DNA from: Paenibacillus dakarensis
GTDB taxonomy: Bacteria; Bacillota; Bacilli; Paenibacillales; Paenibacillaceae
NCBI RefSeq assembly: GCF_001373415.1
Contig: NZ_CDSE01000047.1
Location: 45,941 to 109,940 of the forward strand
Direction: 5' to 3'
Length of the DNA stretch: 64,000 nt
A program made the position numbers and the translations under genes. The notes under the pieces are model-generated. The model saw only the letters and a program-made list of their open reading frames with translations. It made no database searches and was not told the DNA's origin. Below are positions 42,635 through 51,575 of the stretch, in pieces. The number at the start of each line of letters is the position of its first letter. The stretch's first letter is position 1.

Positions 42635-43762
42635 CTAGGCTTTCGCTGCTTCCTGCACAATGGCAACAACCACTTTCGCAGCCTTAACCAGATCCGCTGC
42701 CTTGATGCGTTCCTTCGTTGTATGAATGTCTTCATAACCTACAGCTAGATTTACGGTTGGGACGCCCAAGCCATTGAAGACATTAGCGTCACTTCCGCCA
42801 CCCGATGGAAAGGTTCGGCTTGGAAATCCAAGTCCCTTAATCGCACGCTGTGCCATTTGGACAACTTCATCGTTTTCATTGAAGCTGAATGCCGGGTATA
42901 TGATTTCACTGCGGAACTCACAAGTCGCTCCAAAGTCCCGTACAGTAGTTTCTAAAGCTTCGCGCATTTGGTTAATTTGCTTCTCTACCTTCTCCTGTAC
43001 AATACTTCTTGCCTCTGCATCGATTTGAACATAATCACACACGATGTTGGTTGGGCCTCCGCCTTGGAATTTCCCTATGTTAGCAGTGGTTTCCTCATCG
43101 ATACGTCCCAGGTTCATTTTTGCGATTGATTTAGCAGCAACCTGAATGGCACTTATACCGTCTTCTGGATTGACGCCCGCATGGGCTGATTTTCCTGTAA
43201 TGCTCATTTTCACTTTCGCTTGAGTTGGGGCCGCAACAGCAATTGCGCCAACTTCACCATTTGAATCGAGTGCATAACCGAAATCAGCATCTAAATGCTT
43301 TGGATCAAGCGAACGGGCCCCTACCAGACCGGACTCTTCACCTACAGTGATTACAAATTGAATCTTGCCATGCGGGATCTTGTTCTCTTGAATGACCCGA
43401 ATGGCTTCAAGAAGCGCTGAGAGTCCCGCTTTATCGTCTGATCCAAGTATGGTTGTACCGTCACTGCGAATCCATCCGTCTTCACCGAGCTCAGGCTTAA
43501 TCCCTTTTCCCGGTGTGACCGTATCCATATGGCATGTAAATAAAAGTTTATGAGCTTGCTCCGCCTGATCAGCTTCCCAAGTAATAATCAAGTTACCGGA
43601 CCCGTGCCCTGTCTGTTCCTGTGTATCGTCCTCTAATACGTGCAGACCCAGGCTTCCGAACTTTTCCTTCAGTACTGCTGAAATCTGCTCTTCATGCTTA
43701 GTCTCACTATCCACTTGAACCAATTCCATAAATTCTTTAACTATACGTTCTTGTGAAATCAT
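42635..43762 (-). CDS. M20 family metallopeptidase (YqjE/PepT-like)
   Basis: This is a cytoplasmic dizinc peptidase similar to tripeptidase T. Metal ligands are visible in TCHMDTVTPG, GSDDKAG, GEESGLVG (catalytic Glu), ALDSNG and the late HTTKER. The dimerisation lid domain lies at about 185-290 (GKSAHAGVNPEDG). Length 375 residues. The substrate is inferred from resemblance to B. subtilis YqjE and PepT. It may be cotranscribed with nothing else; a convergent terminator ends it. Confidence 0.88.
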   Translation of the reverse strand: MISQERIVKEFMELVQVDSETKHEEQISAVLKEKFGSLGLHVLEDDTQEQTGHGSGNLIITWEADQAEQAHKLLFTCHMDTVTPGKGIKPELGEDGWIRSDGTTILGSDDKAGLSALLEAIRVIQENKIPHGKIQFVITVGEESGLVGARSLDPKHLDADFGYALDSNGEVGAIAVAAPTQAKVKMSITGKSAHAGVNPEDGISAIQVAAKSIAKMNLGRIDEETTANIGKFQGGGPTNIVCDYVQIDAEARSIVQEKVEKQINQMREALETTVRDFGATCEFRSEIIYPAFSFNENDEVVQMAQRAIKGLGFPSRTFPSGGGSDANVFNGLGVPTVNLAVGYEDIHTTKERIKAADLVKAAKVVVAIVQEAAKA

Positions 43763-43867
43763 TGGACTTTCCTCTCCTTCATAGATGAGTTACAATGTGC
43801 TTGTACGATGTGCAAATAGGACTCAGTCCTTATGACATCTTTAAACTTAAACCAAAGGAGCAACACA

Positions 43868-43969
43868 ATGCAACGAAAAAAATGGTTTCGTATTGTCATT
43901 TATCTCATGCTGGCTGCCATGATCGGTTCCACCTTATTTATTGTTCTGGAACCATTACTCTTACGCTAA
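43868..43969 (+). CDS. Prli42-like membrane miniprotein
   Basis: The 33-residue product begins MQRKKWFRIVIYLMLAAMIG and is one membrane helix with a basic N-terminus and EPLLLR at the end. AAAGGAG lies eight bases before the ATG. The size, charge pattern and KK..R..IY.M start resemble Prli42, which anchors the stressosome in Listeria and is widespread in Firmicutes. Homology is from memory, so the name is provisional. It diverges from the M20 peptidase gene and faces lipB. Confidence 0.6.
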   Translation: MQRKKWFRIVIYLMLAAMIGSTLFIVLEPLLLR

Positions 43970-44002
43970 GCCTAACATATCTGAGATTCAAATTAAGCTT
44001 GG

Positions 44003-44683
44003 CTATAATGAACGCACTTCGTAGGGAAATACCCGGGTGAAATACGGAACGATCTCCCGGGCAACTTCCTCCACCCGAAAAGTCATACCTGTACATTCTT
44101 CTAGCGAGGTTACACCATATTCCTGTATCCCGCATGGAATAATACCCGCGAACCCTTCCTTTTCAATGCCTGCCTTCACATTCAGCGCAAACCCATGGCT
44201 TGTCACAAATCCGCGATGGTTACGACCTTTATTAAACTTCATGCCAATCGCGCATATTTTCTTATCACCGACCCATACGCCGGTATATTCCGGTTTACGG
44301 CCAGATTTAATACCGTACTTGCTAAGAAAGTCGATAATAACCTGCTCTACATCCCTTAAGAAACCATGCAGATTCAGATTCTTACCGCCGTCAAGCAGCA
44401 GCAGCGGGTACCCAACAAGCTGCCCGGGCCCATGATATGTAATATCCCCTCCGCGATCGATCTCGAACAACCCGATTCCACGTCTCTCAAGTTCTTCACG
44501 GCTGAGAAGCAAATGTTCCGGATGTCTCTGTGATCCTATGGTGTAAGTCGGGGGATGCTGGAGGAGCATCAGGCATTCGTTTTGCTCCCCCAGATCAATA
44601 CCTTTCACCCGTTCTTTCTGCATATCCCACGCTCTACCGTAATCGACCAGCGGCGTATAGGATACGTCCAATGTTTTCTTCAT
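44003..44683 (-). CDS. lipB: Octanoyltransferase LipB
   Basis: LipB transfers octanoyl from acyl carrier protein to lipoyl domains, the first step in making lipoate on E2 and GcvH proteins. The signature RGGDITYHGPGQLVGYPL, the lysine in AIGMKF and the catalytic Cys in IIPCGI are present. Length 226 residues. B. subtilis itself uses LipM/LipL for this step, so a true LipB is a point of difference. It lies 55 bases after bkdB, whose lipoyl domain is a direct client. Confidence 0.94.
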   Translation of the reverse strand: MKKTLDVSYTPLVDYGRAWDMQKERVKGIDLGEQNECLMLLQHPPTYTIGSQRHPEHLLLSREELERRGIGLFEIDRGGDITYHGPGQLVGYPLLLLDGGKNLNLHGFLRDVEQVIIDFLSKYGIKSGRKPEYTGVWVGDKKICAIGMKFNKGRNHRGFVTSHGFALNVKAGIEKEGFAGIIPCGIQEYGVTSLEECTGMTFRVEEVAREIVPYFTRVFPYEVRSL

Positions 44684-44738
44684 TCTGCTAAGCCTTCTTT
44701 CTTAGAATACCCTAACAAGATCACTTTAGTTATGTGAA

Positions 44739-46124
44739 TCAATACAGCTTCGTTTCCAGTGAGAATCCTTCCAGGTTATCTTTCACCCGCTGCAGGAATC
44801 TTCCGCAGATAACACCATCGAGAATTCTGTGGTCGAGCGAAAGACAAAGATTGGCCATAGACCGTACAGCAATCATATCATTAATGACAACAGGTTTTTT
44901 AACAATGGATTCGAACGTAAGGATTGCAGCTTGCGGATAATTAATAATCGGATATGACAAAATAGATCCAAAGGAGCCCGTATTGTTTACTGTAAATGTG
45001 CCGCCTTGCAGATCATCAAGCGTTAATTTGCCTTCCCGGGTCTTACGGGCCAATTCATCGATTTCACGGGCGAGACCTGCAATGTTCTTCTGATCTGCTC
45101 TTTTGATGACCGGGGTTATGACGGAGTCCTCTGTGCCAACAGCAAGGGACAAGTTAATATCACGCTTCACAACAATCTTATCCACTGCCCAAAAGGAGTT
45201 CATAATTGGATAGTCTTTGATTGCATTCACTACGGCTTTCAGCAAAAACGCAAGATATGTCAGGTTTACACCCTCTTTGCGCTTGAATTCATCCTTCAAT
45301 TTATTCCGTATGAGAACCAGATTCGTCACATCCACCTCAATCATCGTCCAAGCATGCGGAATTTCTGATATACTCTGACGCATGTTTTTAGCAATTGTGT
45401 TTCGGATCGGTGTTACATCTACAAAATACTCCGATCTGCCATTGCCCGTATCCTCGACTTCAATCTGCGGAATTTTTGGCATCTCTGTAAGATGGAGACC
45501 CGAGTGCCGCACATCCGGTATAACCGTTCCAAGCGGAGGACTCGGCACAGAAGGAGGTGGAGACACCATACCTGCAAACGGTGATCCTGTATTTGCCTCT
45601 GCTTTATGATTCGATACTGTAGAAGCAGCCGGTGCTTCTGCATCACGTTTCGCCGAGCCTCCATTCCCAATGTAAGACAGCACGTCTTTACGGGTGATCC
45701 GGCCTCCCATTCCAGTCCCGGTAACTGAATTCAAATCAATCCCGTGCTCAGCAGCCAAGGTCTGTACAGCCGGCGAGAAGCGGCTGCGCATGGAAGCATC
45801 AGCTGTGGAGGACTGTTGTACCGTTACCGGCTCAGATTTCGATGCAGCAGCCGTTTCAGCCTCTGCCCCACCTGCTGCCGAAATGCGGCAAATGATTTCT
45901 CCAACGGCAACGGAACTGCCTTCTTCAGCTACAATTTCACCCATGAAACCGTCCAAGGTTGAGGGAATCTCTGCATTTACTTTATCCGTGATCACTTCAC
46001 AAATCGGTTCATACTGCTCTATCTTTTCTCCCGGCTTTTTCAGCCATTTTGCAATGGTTGCAGAAACGAGAGATTCCGCCAGCTGCGGCATCGCCACATC
46101 AGTCATATTCCCTTTACTCGACAT
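44739..46124 (-). CDS. bkdB: Branched-chain 2-oxoacid dehydrogenase E2 (lipoamide acyltransferase)
   Basis: E2 is the core that carries acyl groups on lipoyl-lysine. The lipoyl domain (about 5-80) has ITDKVNAEIPS with the lipoylated Lys. A peripheral-subunit-binding domain (about 110-150, FSPAVQTLAAEHGIDLNSV) follows a linker. A Pro-rich linker leads to the catalytic domain with SLDHRILDG (active-site His). The ATG at 46124 has AAGGAG eight bases upstream, giving 461 residues. Last gene of lpdV-bkdAA-bkdAB-bkdB. Confidence 0.93.
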   Translation of the reverse strand: MSSKGNMTDVAMPQLAESLVSATIAKWLKKPGEKIEQYEPICEVITDKVNAEIPSTLDGFMGEIVAEEGSSVAVGEIICRISAAGGAEAETAAASKSEPVTVQQSSTADASMRSRFSPAVQTLAAEHGIDLNSVTGTGMGGRITRKDVLSYIGNGGSAKRDAEAPAASTVSNHKAEANTGSPFAGMVSPPPSVPSPPLGTVIPDVRHSGLHLTEMPKIPQIEVEDTGNGRSEYFVDVTPIRNTIAKNMRQSISEIPHAWTMIEVDVTNLVLIRNKLKDEFKRKEGVNLTYLAFLLKAVVNAIKDYPIMNSFWAVDKIVVKRDINLSLAVGTEDSVITPVIKRADQKNIAGLAREIDELARKTREGKLTLDDLQGGTFTVNNTGSFGSILSYPIINYPQAAILTFESIVKKPVVINDMIAVRSMANLCLSLDHRILDGVICGRFLQRVKDNLEGFSLETKLY

Positions 46125-46136
46125 GCTCACAACTCC

Positions 46137-47123
46137 TTAATAAAGCGCCAATTGACGCATGGATTCTTTCACTTTATCCTTGTTCAGCATATAAAATTTC
46201 TCCATTGGAGGACTAATTGGCATTGCCGGTACATCCGGCGGGCATACACGAATAATCGGCGCATCCAAATCATACAGGCACTTCTCCGAAATGATAGCAG
46301 CTACTTCAGCGCCAACTCCGCCTGTTTTGTTATCCTCATGGATAATCATGACTTTACCAGTTGCCCGCACAGCCTCAATAATCGCTTCTTCATCCAGAGG
46401 TTGAAGAGTCCGAAGGTCAAGAACATGTGCAGTAATGCCTTCTTCTCTTTCTAATTCTTCAGCGGCCTGCATAACAAAATGCAATGGCTGACTGTATCCG
46501 ATAACCGTGATATCTGCTCCTTCCCGCAGGAGGTTCGCCTTACCGATCGGTACAATATAATCATCATCAGGTACATCACCTGTAATCAGCTTGTAACATT
46601 TTTTGTTCTCGAAAAACAGTACCGGGTCCGGGTCACGAACTGCAGCTTTTAACAGCCCTTTTGCATCATAAGCTGTAAATGGAGCTACGATTTTAAGACC
46701 AGGCGTTCCGAAGAAAATCGATTCCGGGCATTGGGAGTGATACAATCCGCCAAAAATGCCGCCGCCGATCGGTGCGCGAATAACGACAGGACAGTTCCAG
46801 TCATTATTAGAGCGATAACGGATTTTCGCCGCTTCGCTTATAATCTGATTCGTTGCAGGAAGCATGAAATCAGAATACTGCATCTCTGCAATGGGCTTCA
46901 TTCCAACCATCGCAGCGCCAATCGCAACGCCCGCAATTGCTGATTCAGCAAGCGGAGTATCCAGCACCCGCATTTCTCCAAATTGATCGATCAGACCTTT
47001 GGTTGTGGTGAATACACCACCTTTTACTCCAACGTCCTCTCCAAGCACAAATACGGAGTCATCCCGCTCCATTTCTTCCTTCATTGCTAAACGAATCGCA
47101 TCGATATATTCCATCTGAGCCAT
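46137..47123 (-). CDS. bkdAB: Branched-chain 2-oxoacid dehydrogenase E1 beta
   Basis: E1 beta pairs with E1 alpha to decarboxylate branched-chain keto acids with thiamine diphosphate. The 328 residues contain GEDVGVKGGVFTTTKGL, DTPLAESAIAGVAIGAAM, GGLYHSQCPESIF and HEDNKTGGVGAEVAA, typical of the subunit. It follows bkdAA by two bases, with GGAGGAG before the ATG. Confidence 0.95.
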   Translation of the reverse strand: MAQMEYIDAIRLAMKEEMERDDSVFVLGEDVGVKGGVFTTTKGLIDQFGEMRVLDTPLAESAIAGVAIGAAMVGMKPIAEMQYSDFMLPATNQIISEAAKIRYRSNNDWNCPVVIRAPIGGGIFGGLYHSQCPESIFFGTPGLKIVAPFTAYDAKGLLKAAVRDPDPVLFFENKKCYKLITGDVPDDDYIVPIGKANLLREGADITVIGYSQPLHFVMQAAEELEREEGITAHVLDLRTLQPLDEEAIIEAVRATGKVMIIHEDNKTGGVGAEVAAIISEKCLYDLDAPIIRVCPPDVPAMPISPPMEKFYMLNKDKVKESMRQLALY

Positions 47124-47125
47124 CT

Positions 47126-48151
47126 TTACACTCCTCCTTCGTTCTCGGCGTACACGTGACGAAGTGTATCCTCCGGCTTAGGGAAAGGAGCCCTGTCCGC
47201 ATATTCAGTCGCTTCTTTTATTTCAAGATTCACCTGAGCGACCAGATCCTGCTCTTTATTCTCATCCCACAAACCTAATCCCGTTAAATATTGTCTAAAC
47301 CTTGCCACACCGTCTTTCTTCCAGTTCTCCTCGACTTCTTCTTTAGTCCGATAAGCCAAGTCATTATCCGATGTCGAATGTGGAGATAAACGGTACATCA
47401 TTGATTCGATCAGTGTAGGTCCTTCACCCCGCACTGCCCGTTCGCGTGCTTCCTTAACGGCAGCATAAACGGCTAAGGCATCGTTGCCATCCACTTGAAT
47501 CCCTGGAAACCCGTATCCAAGCGCCCGATCACTAACCTTTCCTCCGAGCTGCTTGTGCACAGGAATCGAGATGGCGTACTGGTTATTCTCGCACATAATA
47601 ATAACAGGAAGCTTGTTTACGCCGGCAAAGTTACACCCTTCGTGGAAATCTCCCTGGTTGCTTGAGCCTTCTCCAAAAGTAACAAATGAAACAATATCCT
47701 TCTTCTGCATTTTAGCGGCAAGGGCAATTCCAACAGCATGAGGCACCTGCGTTGTCACAGGGCTTGAGCCCGTAACAATTCGAAGTCTCTTGCTCCCAAA
47801 GTGCCCCGGCATCTGCCGGCCACCGCTGTTTGGATCTTCTGCTTTTGCGAAAGCGGAGAGCATCAGTTCCCTCGCTGTCATGCCAACCGTAAGCACAAAC
47901 CCGTAATCGCGGTAGTAAGGAAGGAAATAGTCCCTCTCCCGGTCCAATGCATAGGCAGCGGCAACCTGACAAGCTTCCTGTCCAATCCCGGAAACGTGGA
48001 AATTGATCTTTCCTGCCCGTTGAAGAAGCATGTTTCGCTCATCGAATTTTCGTGCCAGCACCATATATTTGTACATGTCCAGCACTTGACCATCTGTTAA
48101 TCCAAGCTGCTCATGCCTATTTTTTTCAGTAACAGTTTCCTTTTCTATCAT
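47126..48151 (-). CDS. bkdAA: Branched-chain 2-oxoacid dehydrogenase E1 alpha
   Basis: E1 alpha binds thiamine diphosphate. The TPP motif runs GEGSSNQGDFHEGCNFAGV to CENNQYAIS, and YRLSPHSTSDND carries the regulatory loop. The ATG at 48151 has GGGAGGG upstream, giving 341 residues. A gap of about 190 bases separates it from lpdV, in which a TATAAT occurs, so an internal promoter is possible. Confidence 0.94.
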   Translation of the reverse strand: MIEKETVTEKNRHEQLGLTDGQVLDMYKYMVLARKFDERNMLLQRAGKINFHVSGIGQEACQVAAAYALDRERDYFLPYYRDYGFVLTVGMTARELMLSAFAKAEDPNSGGRQMPGHFGSKRLRIVTGSSPVTTQVPHAVGIALAAKMQKKDIVSFVTFGEGSSNQGDFHEGCNFAGVNKLPVIIMCENNQYAISIPVHKQLGGKVSDRALGYGFPGIQVDGNDALAVYAAVKEARERAVRGEGPTLIESMMYRLSPHSTSDNDLAYRTKEEVEENWKKDGVARFRQYLTGLGLWDENKEQDLVAQVNLEIKEATEYADRAPFPKPEDTLRHVYAENEGGV

Positions 48152-48339
48152 GGAGATCCCTCCCATATTCATCGCTTCTAAGTCCATGAAGAATGCACCA
48201 TTTTTCCGTACATAGACCTTTCTTTTTCATAATCCTGATCTAGTATTAAAACCTGGTACTAAGACTTGGTTTAATGTTATTATAATCCCTTTTCAACGAA
48301 AAAGAAATGAGGGATTGCTCATCATGCTTATTCGAAAAA

Positions 48340-49761
48340 TTATATACCTGTAGCGATTCCATCGATCGCGAGACTAGCTTCACCCAAGATTTCCGACAAG
48401 GTAGGGTGTGCATGAATCATGCTTCCTACTTCCCAAGGCGTCGCATCCAGGACTTGAGCTAGGGCTGCTTCACCTATCAGTTCAGTCACATGCGGACCGA
48501 TCATATGAACGCCCAAAATATCGTTTGTTGCCTGGTCTGTAATGATTTTAACAAAGCCTTCATTCATCCCGTATACCAGCGCTTTACCATTAGCAGAGAA
48601 CGGGAATTTTCCTGTCTTGATTTCATAACCGCGCTTTAAAGCCTCTTTTTCCGTGATTCCTACACTGGCTGCTTCAGGTCTGGTATAAACACAACGAGGG
48701 GTCCATTCCTTGCGGTATTTCATTGGTGCTTCACCTGCCAGATGATTTACGGCGGTTACCCCTTCATGAGTTGCCGCATGTGCAAGCTGAAGACCTCCAA
48801 TGACATCTCCAATTGCATAAATATGCGGCTCTGTTGTCTGCATAAATTCATTGACGACGATTAAGCCATTCTCAACCCGCACGTCTGTATTCTCAAGACC
48901 GATATTGTCAGCATTGCCTATACGCCCTACAGAGATTAACAGCTTGTCCGAAATAAGCCGATGCTCTTCTCCACCATGCTTCACCATAAGCTGAACTTGA
49001 TTATCCTTCACCTCATAAGTTTCGGTAAGAAGCTCGGCTCCGGTAAGAACCTTGATTCCTCTTTTTGATAAAAGCCGGTTCATTTCTTTACCGATTTCCT
49101 CATCCTCCGCGGGCAAAAGCTGTGCCGAAGCTTCAATTAAAGTAACCTCCACACCAAAATCATTCAACATAGAGGCCCATTCCACACCAATCACACCACC
49201 GCCGACAATTACGATTGAAGCAGGAAGTTCTTCCATCATCAGTGCATGATCACTCGTCATGATATACTTGCCGTCCGGCTCAAAACCAGGCAGATTACGC
49301 GGCTTTGAACCTGTCGCAATTATTAGATGGGCTGGAACTACGGTTTCCATCTCCCCGTCTGCTAACTCTACGGCTACAGCACCGCTGCGCGGAGAGAAGA
49401 TCGAAGGGCCAATCACTCTTCCTTGACCGTGAACGACACGGATTTTATTTTTATGCATTAAATACTGGACACCTTTATGTAACTTCTCTACAATATTTTC
49501 TTTTCTTTTCTGAACTTTTGGAAATGACAAGCGAACACCATCCGCCTCAATCCCAAAACTCTCACTTTCCTTCATCTCGGCAAATACTTCTGCACTTCGC
49601 AGCAAAGATTTGCTAGGGATGCAGCCCCGATGAAGACATGTTCCTCCAAGCTTGTCCTGCTCTATAATAACAACGTCTTTTCCCAGCTGGGCGGCACGGA
49701 TTGCAGCAACATAACCACCGGTTCCCCCGCCAAGAATCGCCACATCACAAGTCATTGCCAT
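48340..49761 (-). CDS. lpdV: Dihydrolipoyl dehydrogenase (E3)
   Basis: E3 reoxidises dihydrolipoyl groups using FAD and NAD. The FAD motif GGGTGGYVAAIRAAQLG, the redox disulfide in GGTCLHRGCIPSK, the NAD motif VGGGVIGVEWASML and the C-terminal HAHPTLSE (catalytic His-Glu) are present. The ATG at 49761 (473 residues) is preferred; one at 49764 is also in range of GGAGG. First gene of the bkd operon, with a sigma A promoter upstream. Confidence 0.95.
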   Translation of the reverse strand: MAMTCDVAILGGGTGGYVAAIRAAQLGKDVVIIEQDKLGGTCLHRGCIPSKSLLRSAEVFAEMKESESFGIEADGVRLSFPKVQKRKENIVEKLHKGVQYLMHKNKIRVVHGQGRVIGPSIFSPRSGAVAVELADGEMETVVPAHLIIATGSKPRNLPGFEPDGKYIMTSDHALMMEELPASIVIVGGGVIGVEWASMLNDFGVEVTLIEASAQLLPAEDEEIGKEMNRLLSKRGIKVLTGAELLTETYEVKDNQVQLMVKHGGEEHRLISDKLLISVGRIGNADNIGLENTDVRVENGLIVVNEFMQTTEPHIYAIGDVIGGLQLAHAATHEGVTAVNHLAGEAPMKYRKEWTPRCVYTRPEAASVGITEKEALKRGYEIKTGKFPFSANGKALVYGMNEGFVKIITDQATNDILGVHMIGPHVTELIGEAALAQVLDATPWEVGSMIHAHPTLSEILGEASLAIDGIATGI

Positions 49762-49799
49762 CATTGGCACCTCCGATTTATGTACTTCATTTCTTTAGT

Positions 49800-49828
49800 A
49801 TTGTACTATCTTTTTATCGTATTACCAA
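49800..49828 (-). promoter_or_regulatory. Candidate sigma A promoter of lpdV-bkd
   Basis: TTGGTA (49828-49823), a 17-base spacer and TACAAT (49805-49800) on the minus strand. In B. subtilis bkd uses SigL with BkdR; neither signature was found here. Confidence 0.65.
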
Positions 49829-49919
49829 TAAAGTTCAGCTTCTTAAATAGACATCATCCATGGAAATAGGTATGATATATAGTAGAATTTTCATCTCACA
49901 ACAGAGGAAGGAAAACCGT

Positions 49920-50222
49920 ATGAAATTACTGATTTCCCGCTTTATTGCCATCATTATTCTGGTAATACCCGGCTTAATGGCAATGAAAGGTTTTCTATTG
50001 ATGAAAGATGCTGTTTTCTCATATATTGCCGTACACGGTGACGACCAGGTCACTTCCCCCTCATTCGAATGGCTCCCATTCACCGGTGGGCTTCTCCTAT
50101 TTGCTCTAGGGATCAGCTTTTTGGGGGGATGGATCCTGTTCCGCGACCGAAAGCGCAATTATGTAGGACCACGCTTCAAGCAGAAGCGTTCTCCTAAACC
50201 GGACACCCCTCAACAAACCTAA
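49920..50222 (+). CDS. DUF2627 family membrane protein (YqzF-like)
   Basis: The 100-residue protein has two membrane helices (about 5-28 and 55-78), a short loop between, and a basic C-terminal tail. DUF2627 genes lie next to the bkd operon in Bacillus (yqzF). GAGGAAGGA precedes the ATG at 49920. It diverges from lpdV. Function unknown. Confidence 0.75.
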   Translation: MKLLISRFIAIIILVIPGLMAMKGFLLMKDAVFSYIAVHGDDQVTSPSFEWLPFTGGLLLFALGISFLGGWILFRDRKRNYVGPRFKQKRSPKPDTPQQT

Positions 50223-50236
50223 TTTAAGATCTACTC

Positions 50237-50276
50237 AAAACAAGCACCGGAGGTTCATTCCTCCGGTGCTTGTTTT
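50237..50276. terminator. Bidirectional terminator between convergent genes
   Basis: AAAACAAGCACCGGAGG and CCTCCGGTGCTTGTTTT form a perfect 17-base stem with a six-base loop. Confidence 0.95.
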
Positions 50277-50301
50277 CATAGCCTAACATAAATGAACATT
50301 G

Positions 50302-50514
50302 TTATTCATATAATGCATCCTTTAATTTGCTGGACATTCTGGATTGTTTTGAAGTAGCTTTTAAAGCTGCCTTCCGCAAGTTTACATTTTGGCGGGCGAG
50401 CGTTTCCAGCTCCTCCAGCAGCTGGTCGATGAGCTTTGTAGCCTCAGGGCTTAATTGTTCTTCCTCCTTCAGCTTCTTCGCCTCATTCGCTAATTGTAAG
50501 ACGGTGTCATTCAT
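50302..50514 (-). CDS. Small coiled-coil protein, unknown function
   Basis: The 70-residue protein is highly charged, with heptad-like leucines (LANEAKKLKEEEQL, LIDQLLEELETLARQNVNLR), so probably a helical hairpin or coiled coil. The start at 50514 (MNDTVLQL) has GGAGAGG upstream. It follows the epimerase gene by 41 bases. No function is recognised. Confidence 0.65.
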   Translation of the reverse strand: MNDTVLQLANEAKKLKEEEQLSPEATKLIDQLLEELETLARQNVNLRKAALKATSKQSRMSSKLKDALYE

Positions 50515-50555
50515 GATGATCTTCCTCTCCTGACAATCTTTATTCATATGTAAAC

Positions 50556-51440
50556 CTACAAAGGGACTATACTTTTATAATCAGCTATAAGTTTCGGCAT
50601 CCATTCCTTTAGGCTCCAAAAGTTGAATCCGGCAGATGCCGCCAAGCTATGATCCATAGTCCAATCCCCTGGTATACCAAAAGGAGACATATGCTCAGCC
50701 CCTGCTGATGTCTGTAGGTTCACTGTTTTTCCATATTCCTGATAGATCATATCCATGATTTCCCGAACAGATACCGCTCCGGCAGAGCAAGCATTTACAG
50801 GTCCCTCAATACCGGTCTTCCCTACCCAGTACAAGAACTGTGCTGCTTCCTCAGCATGTATAAAAGATATAAGGGCGTCCGGTGCGGGTAATCCTATCGG
50901 TTCACCCTTTAGGGCATGTTCGATATGAAAGAGCAGTCTTCTCGTATAGTCATCAATACCCAGAACAATCGGAAACCGAACCGCAGCAACATTAAGATCA
51001 TGATGACTGAAGAGTACAGCTTCTGCTTGGCGTTTTCCTTCTTTATAGCTGTAATCCTTGTGATCATGCTTCATAACAGGATATCGGTAAGGATCAAAAT
51101 CATGCTCCTTTAGCGGATGATCCGCGAAATCATATACGGAAAGTGTAGATGTAAGGACATAATGGCCGACCCTACCTGTAACAAGGTTCGCCATATCCTC
51201 CGCCTCTTCGGGGGTATAGCAAATATTATCATAAATGATATCATAATCTCTGCGGCCAACCGCTTGCTTCAAGCTTTCATAATCTTTACGGTCTGCTTTT
51301 AGTCTCTTTACTGAATCACCAAAATCATCCTTGGTATTGCCTCTAGTTAATAATGTTACATCCAACCCGTTATCGATCAGGTTTGTAACCAGTCTCTTTC
51401 CGAAAAAACGCGTACCTCCCAATACTAAAGCCTTCTTCAT
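50556..51440 (-). CDS. NAD-dependent epimerase/dehydratase (SDR) family protein
   Basis: This 294-residue extended SDR has a Rossmann motif (VLGGTRFFGKRLV, GxxxxGxx(L)) and an active-site YSYKEGK (YxxxK). Its substrate domain (about 165-290) is poorly conserved, so the substrate is unknown; sugar-nucleotide or isoflavone-reductase-like roles are possible. It follows the spo0A terminator and is probably cotranscribed with the coiled-coil protein downstream. Confidence 0.82.
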   Translation of the reverse strand: MKKALVLGGTRFFGKRLVTNLIDNGLDVTLLTRGNTKDDFGDSVKRLKADRKDYESLKQAVGRRDYDIIYDNICYTPEEAEDMANLVTGRVGHYVLTSTLSVYDFADHPLKEHDFDPYRYPVMKHDHKDYSYKEGKRQAEAVLFSHHDLNVAAVRFPIVLGIDDYTRRLLFHIEHALKGEPIGLPAPDALISFIHAEEAAQFLYWVGKTGIEGPVNACSAGAVSVREIMDMIYQEYGKTVNLQTSAGAEHMSPFGIPGDWTMDHSLAASAGFNFWSLKEWMPKLIADYKSIVPL

Positions 51441-51465
51441 TATACTCCCTCCGCTGTACCACTGC

Positions 51466-51530
51466 TATTAAAATACGTCACTTCTTTAATGAGCAGATGA
51501 TTGCTTTCATCATCCACTAAAGAAGTGACG
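51466..51530 (-). terminator. Terminator of spo0A
   Basis: CGTCACTTCTTTA (51476-51488) and TAAAGAAGTGACG (51518-51530) are perfect 13-base arms. A TATTTTAATAG tract follows on the minus strand. Confidence 0.85.
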
Positions 51531-51575
51531 CATCGTTTACGGATTAATTGAATCCACCCATTACTCCTAACCCTT

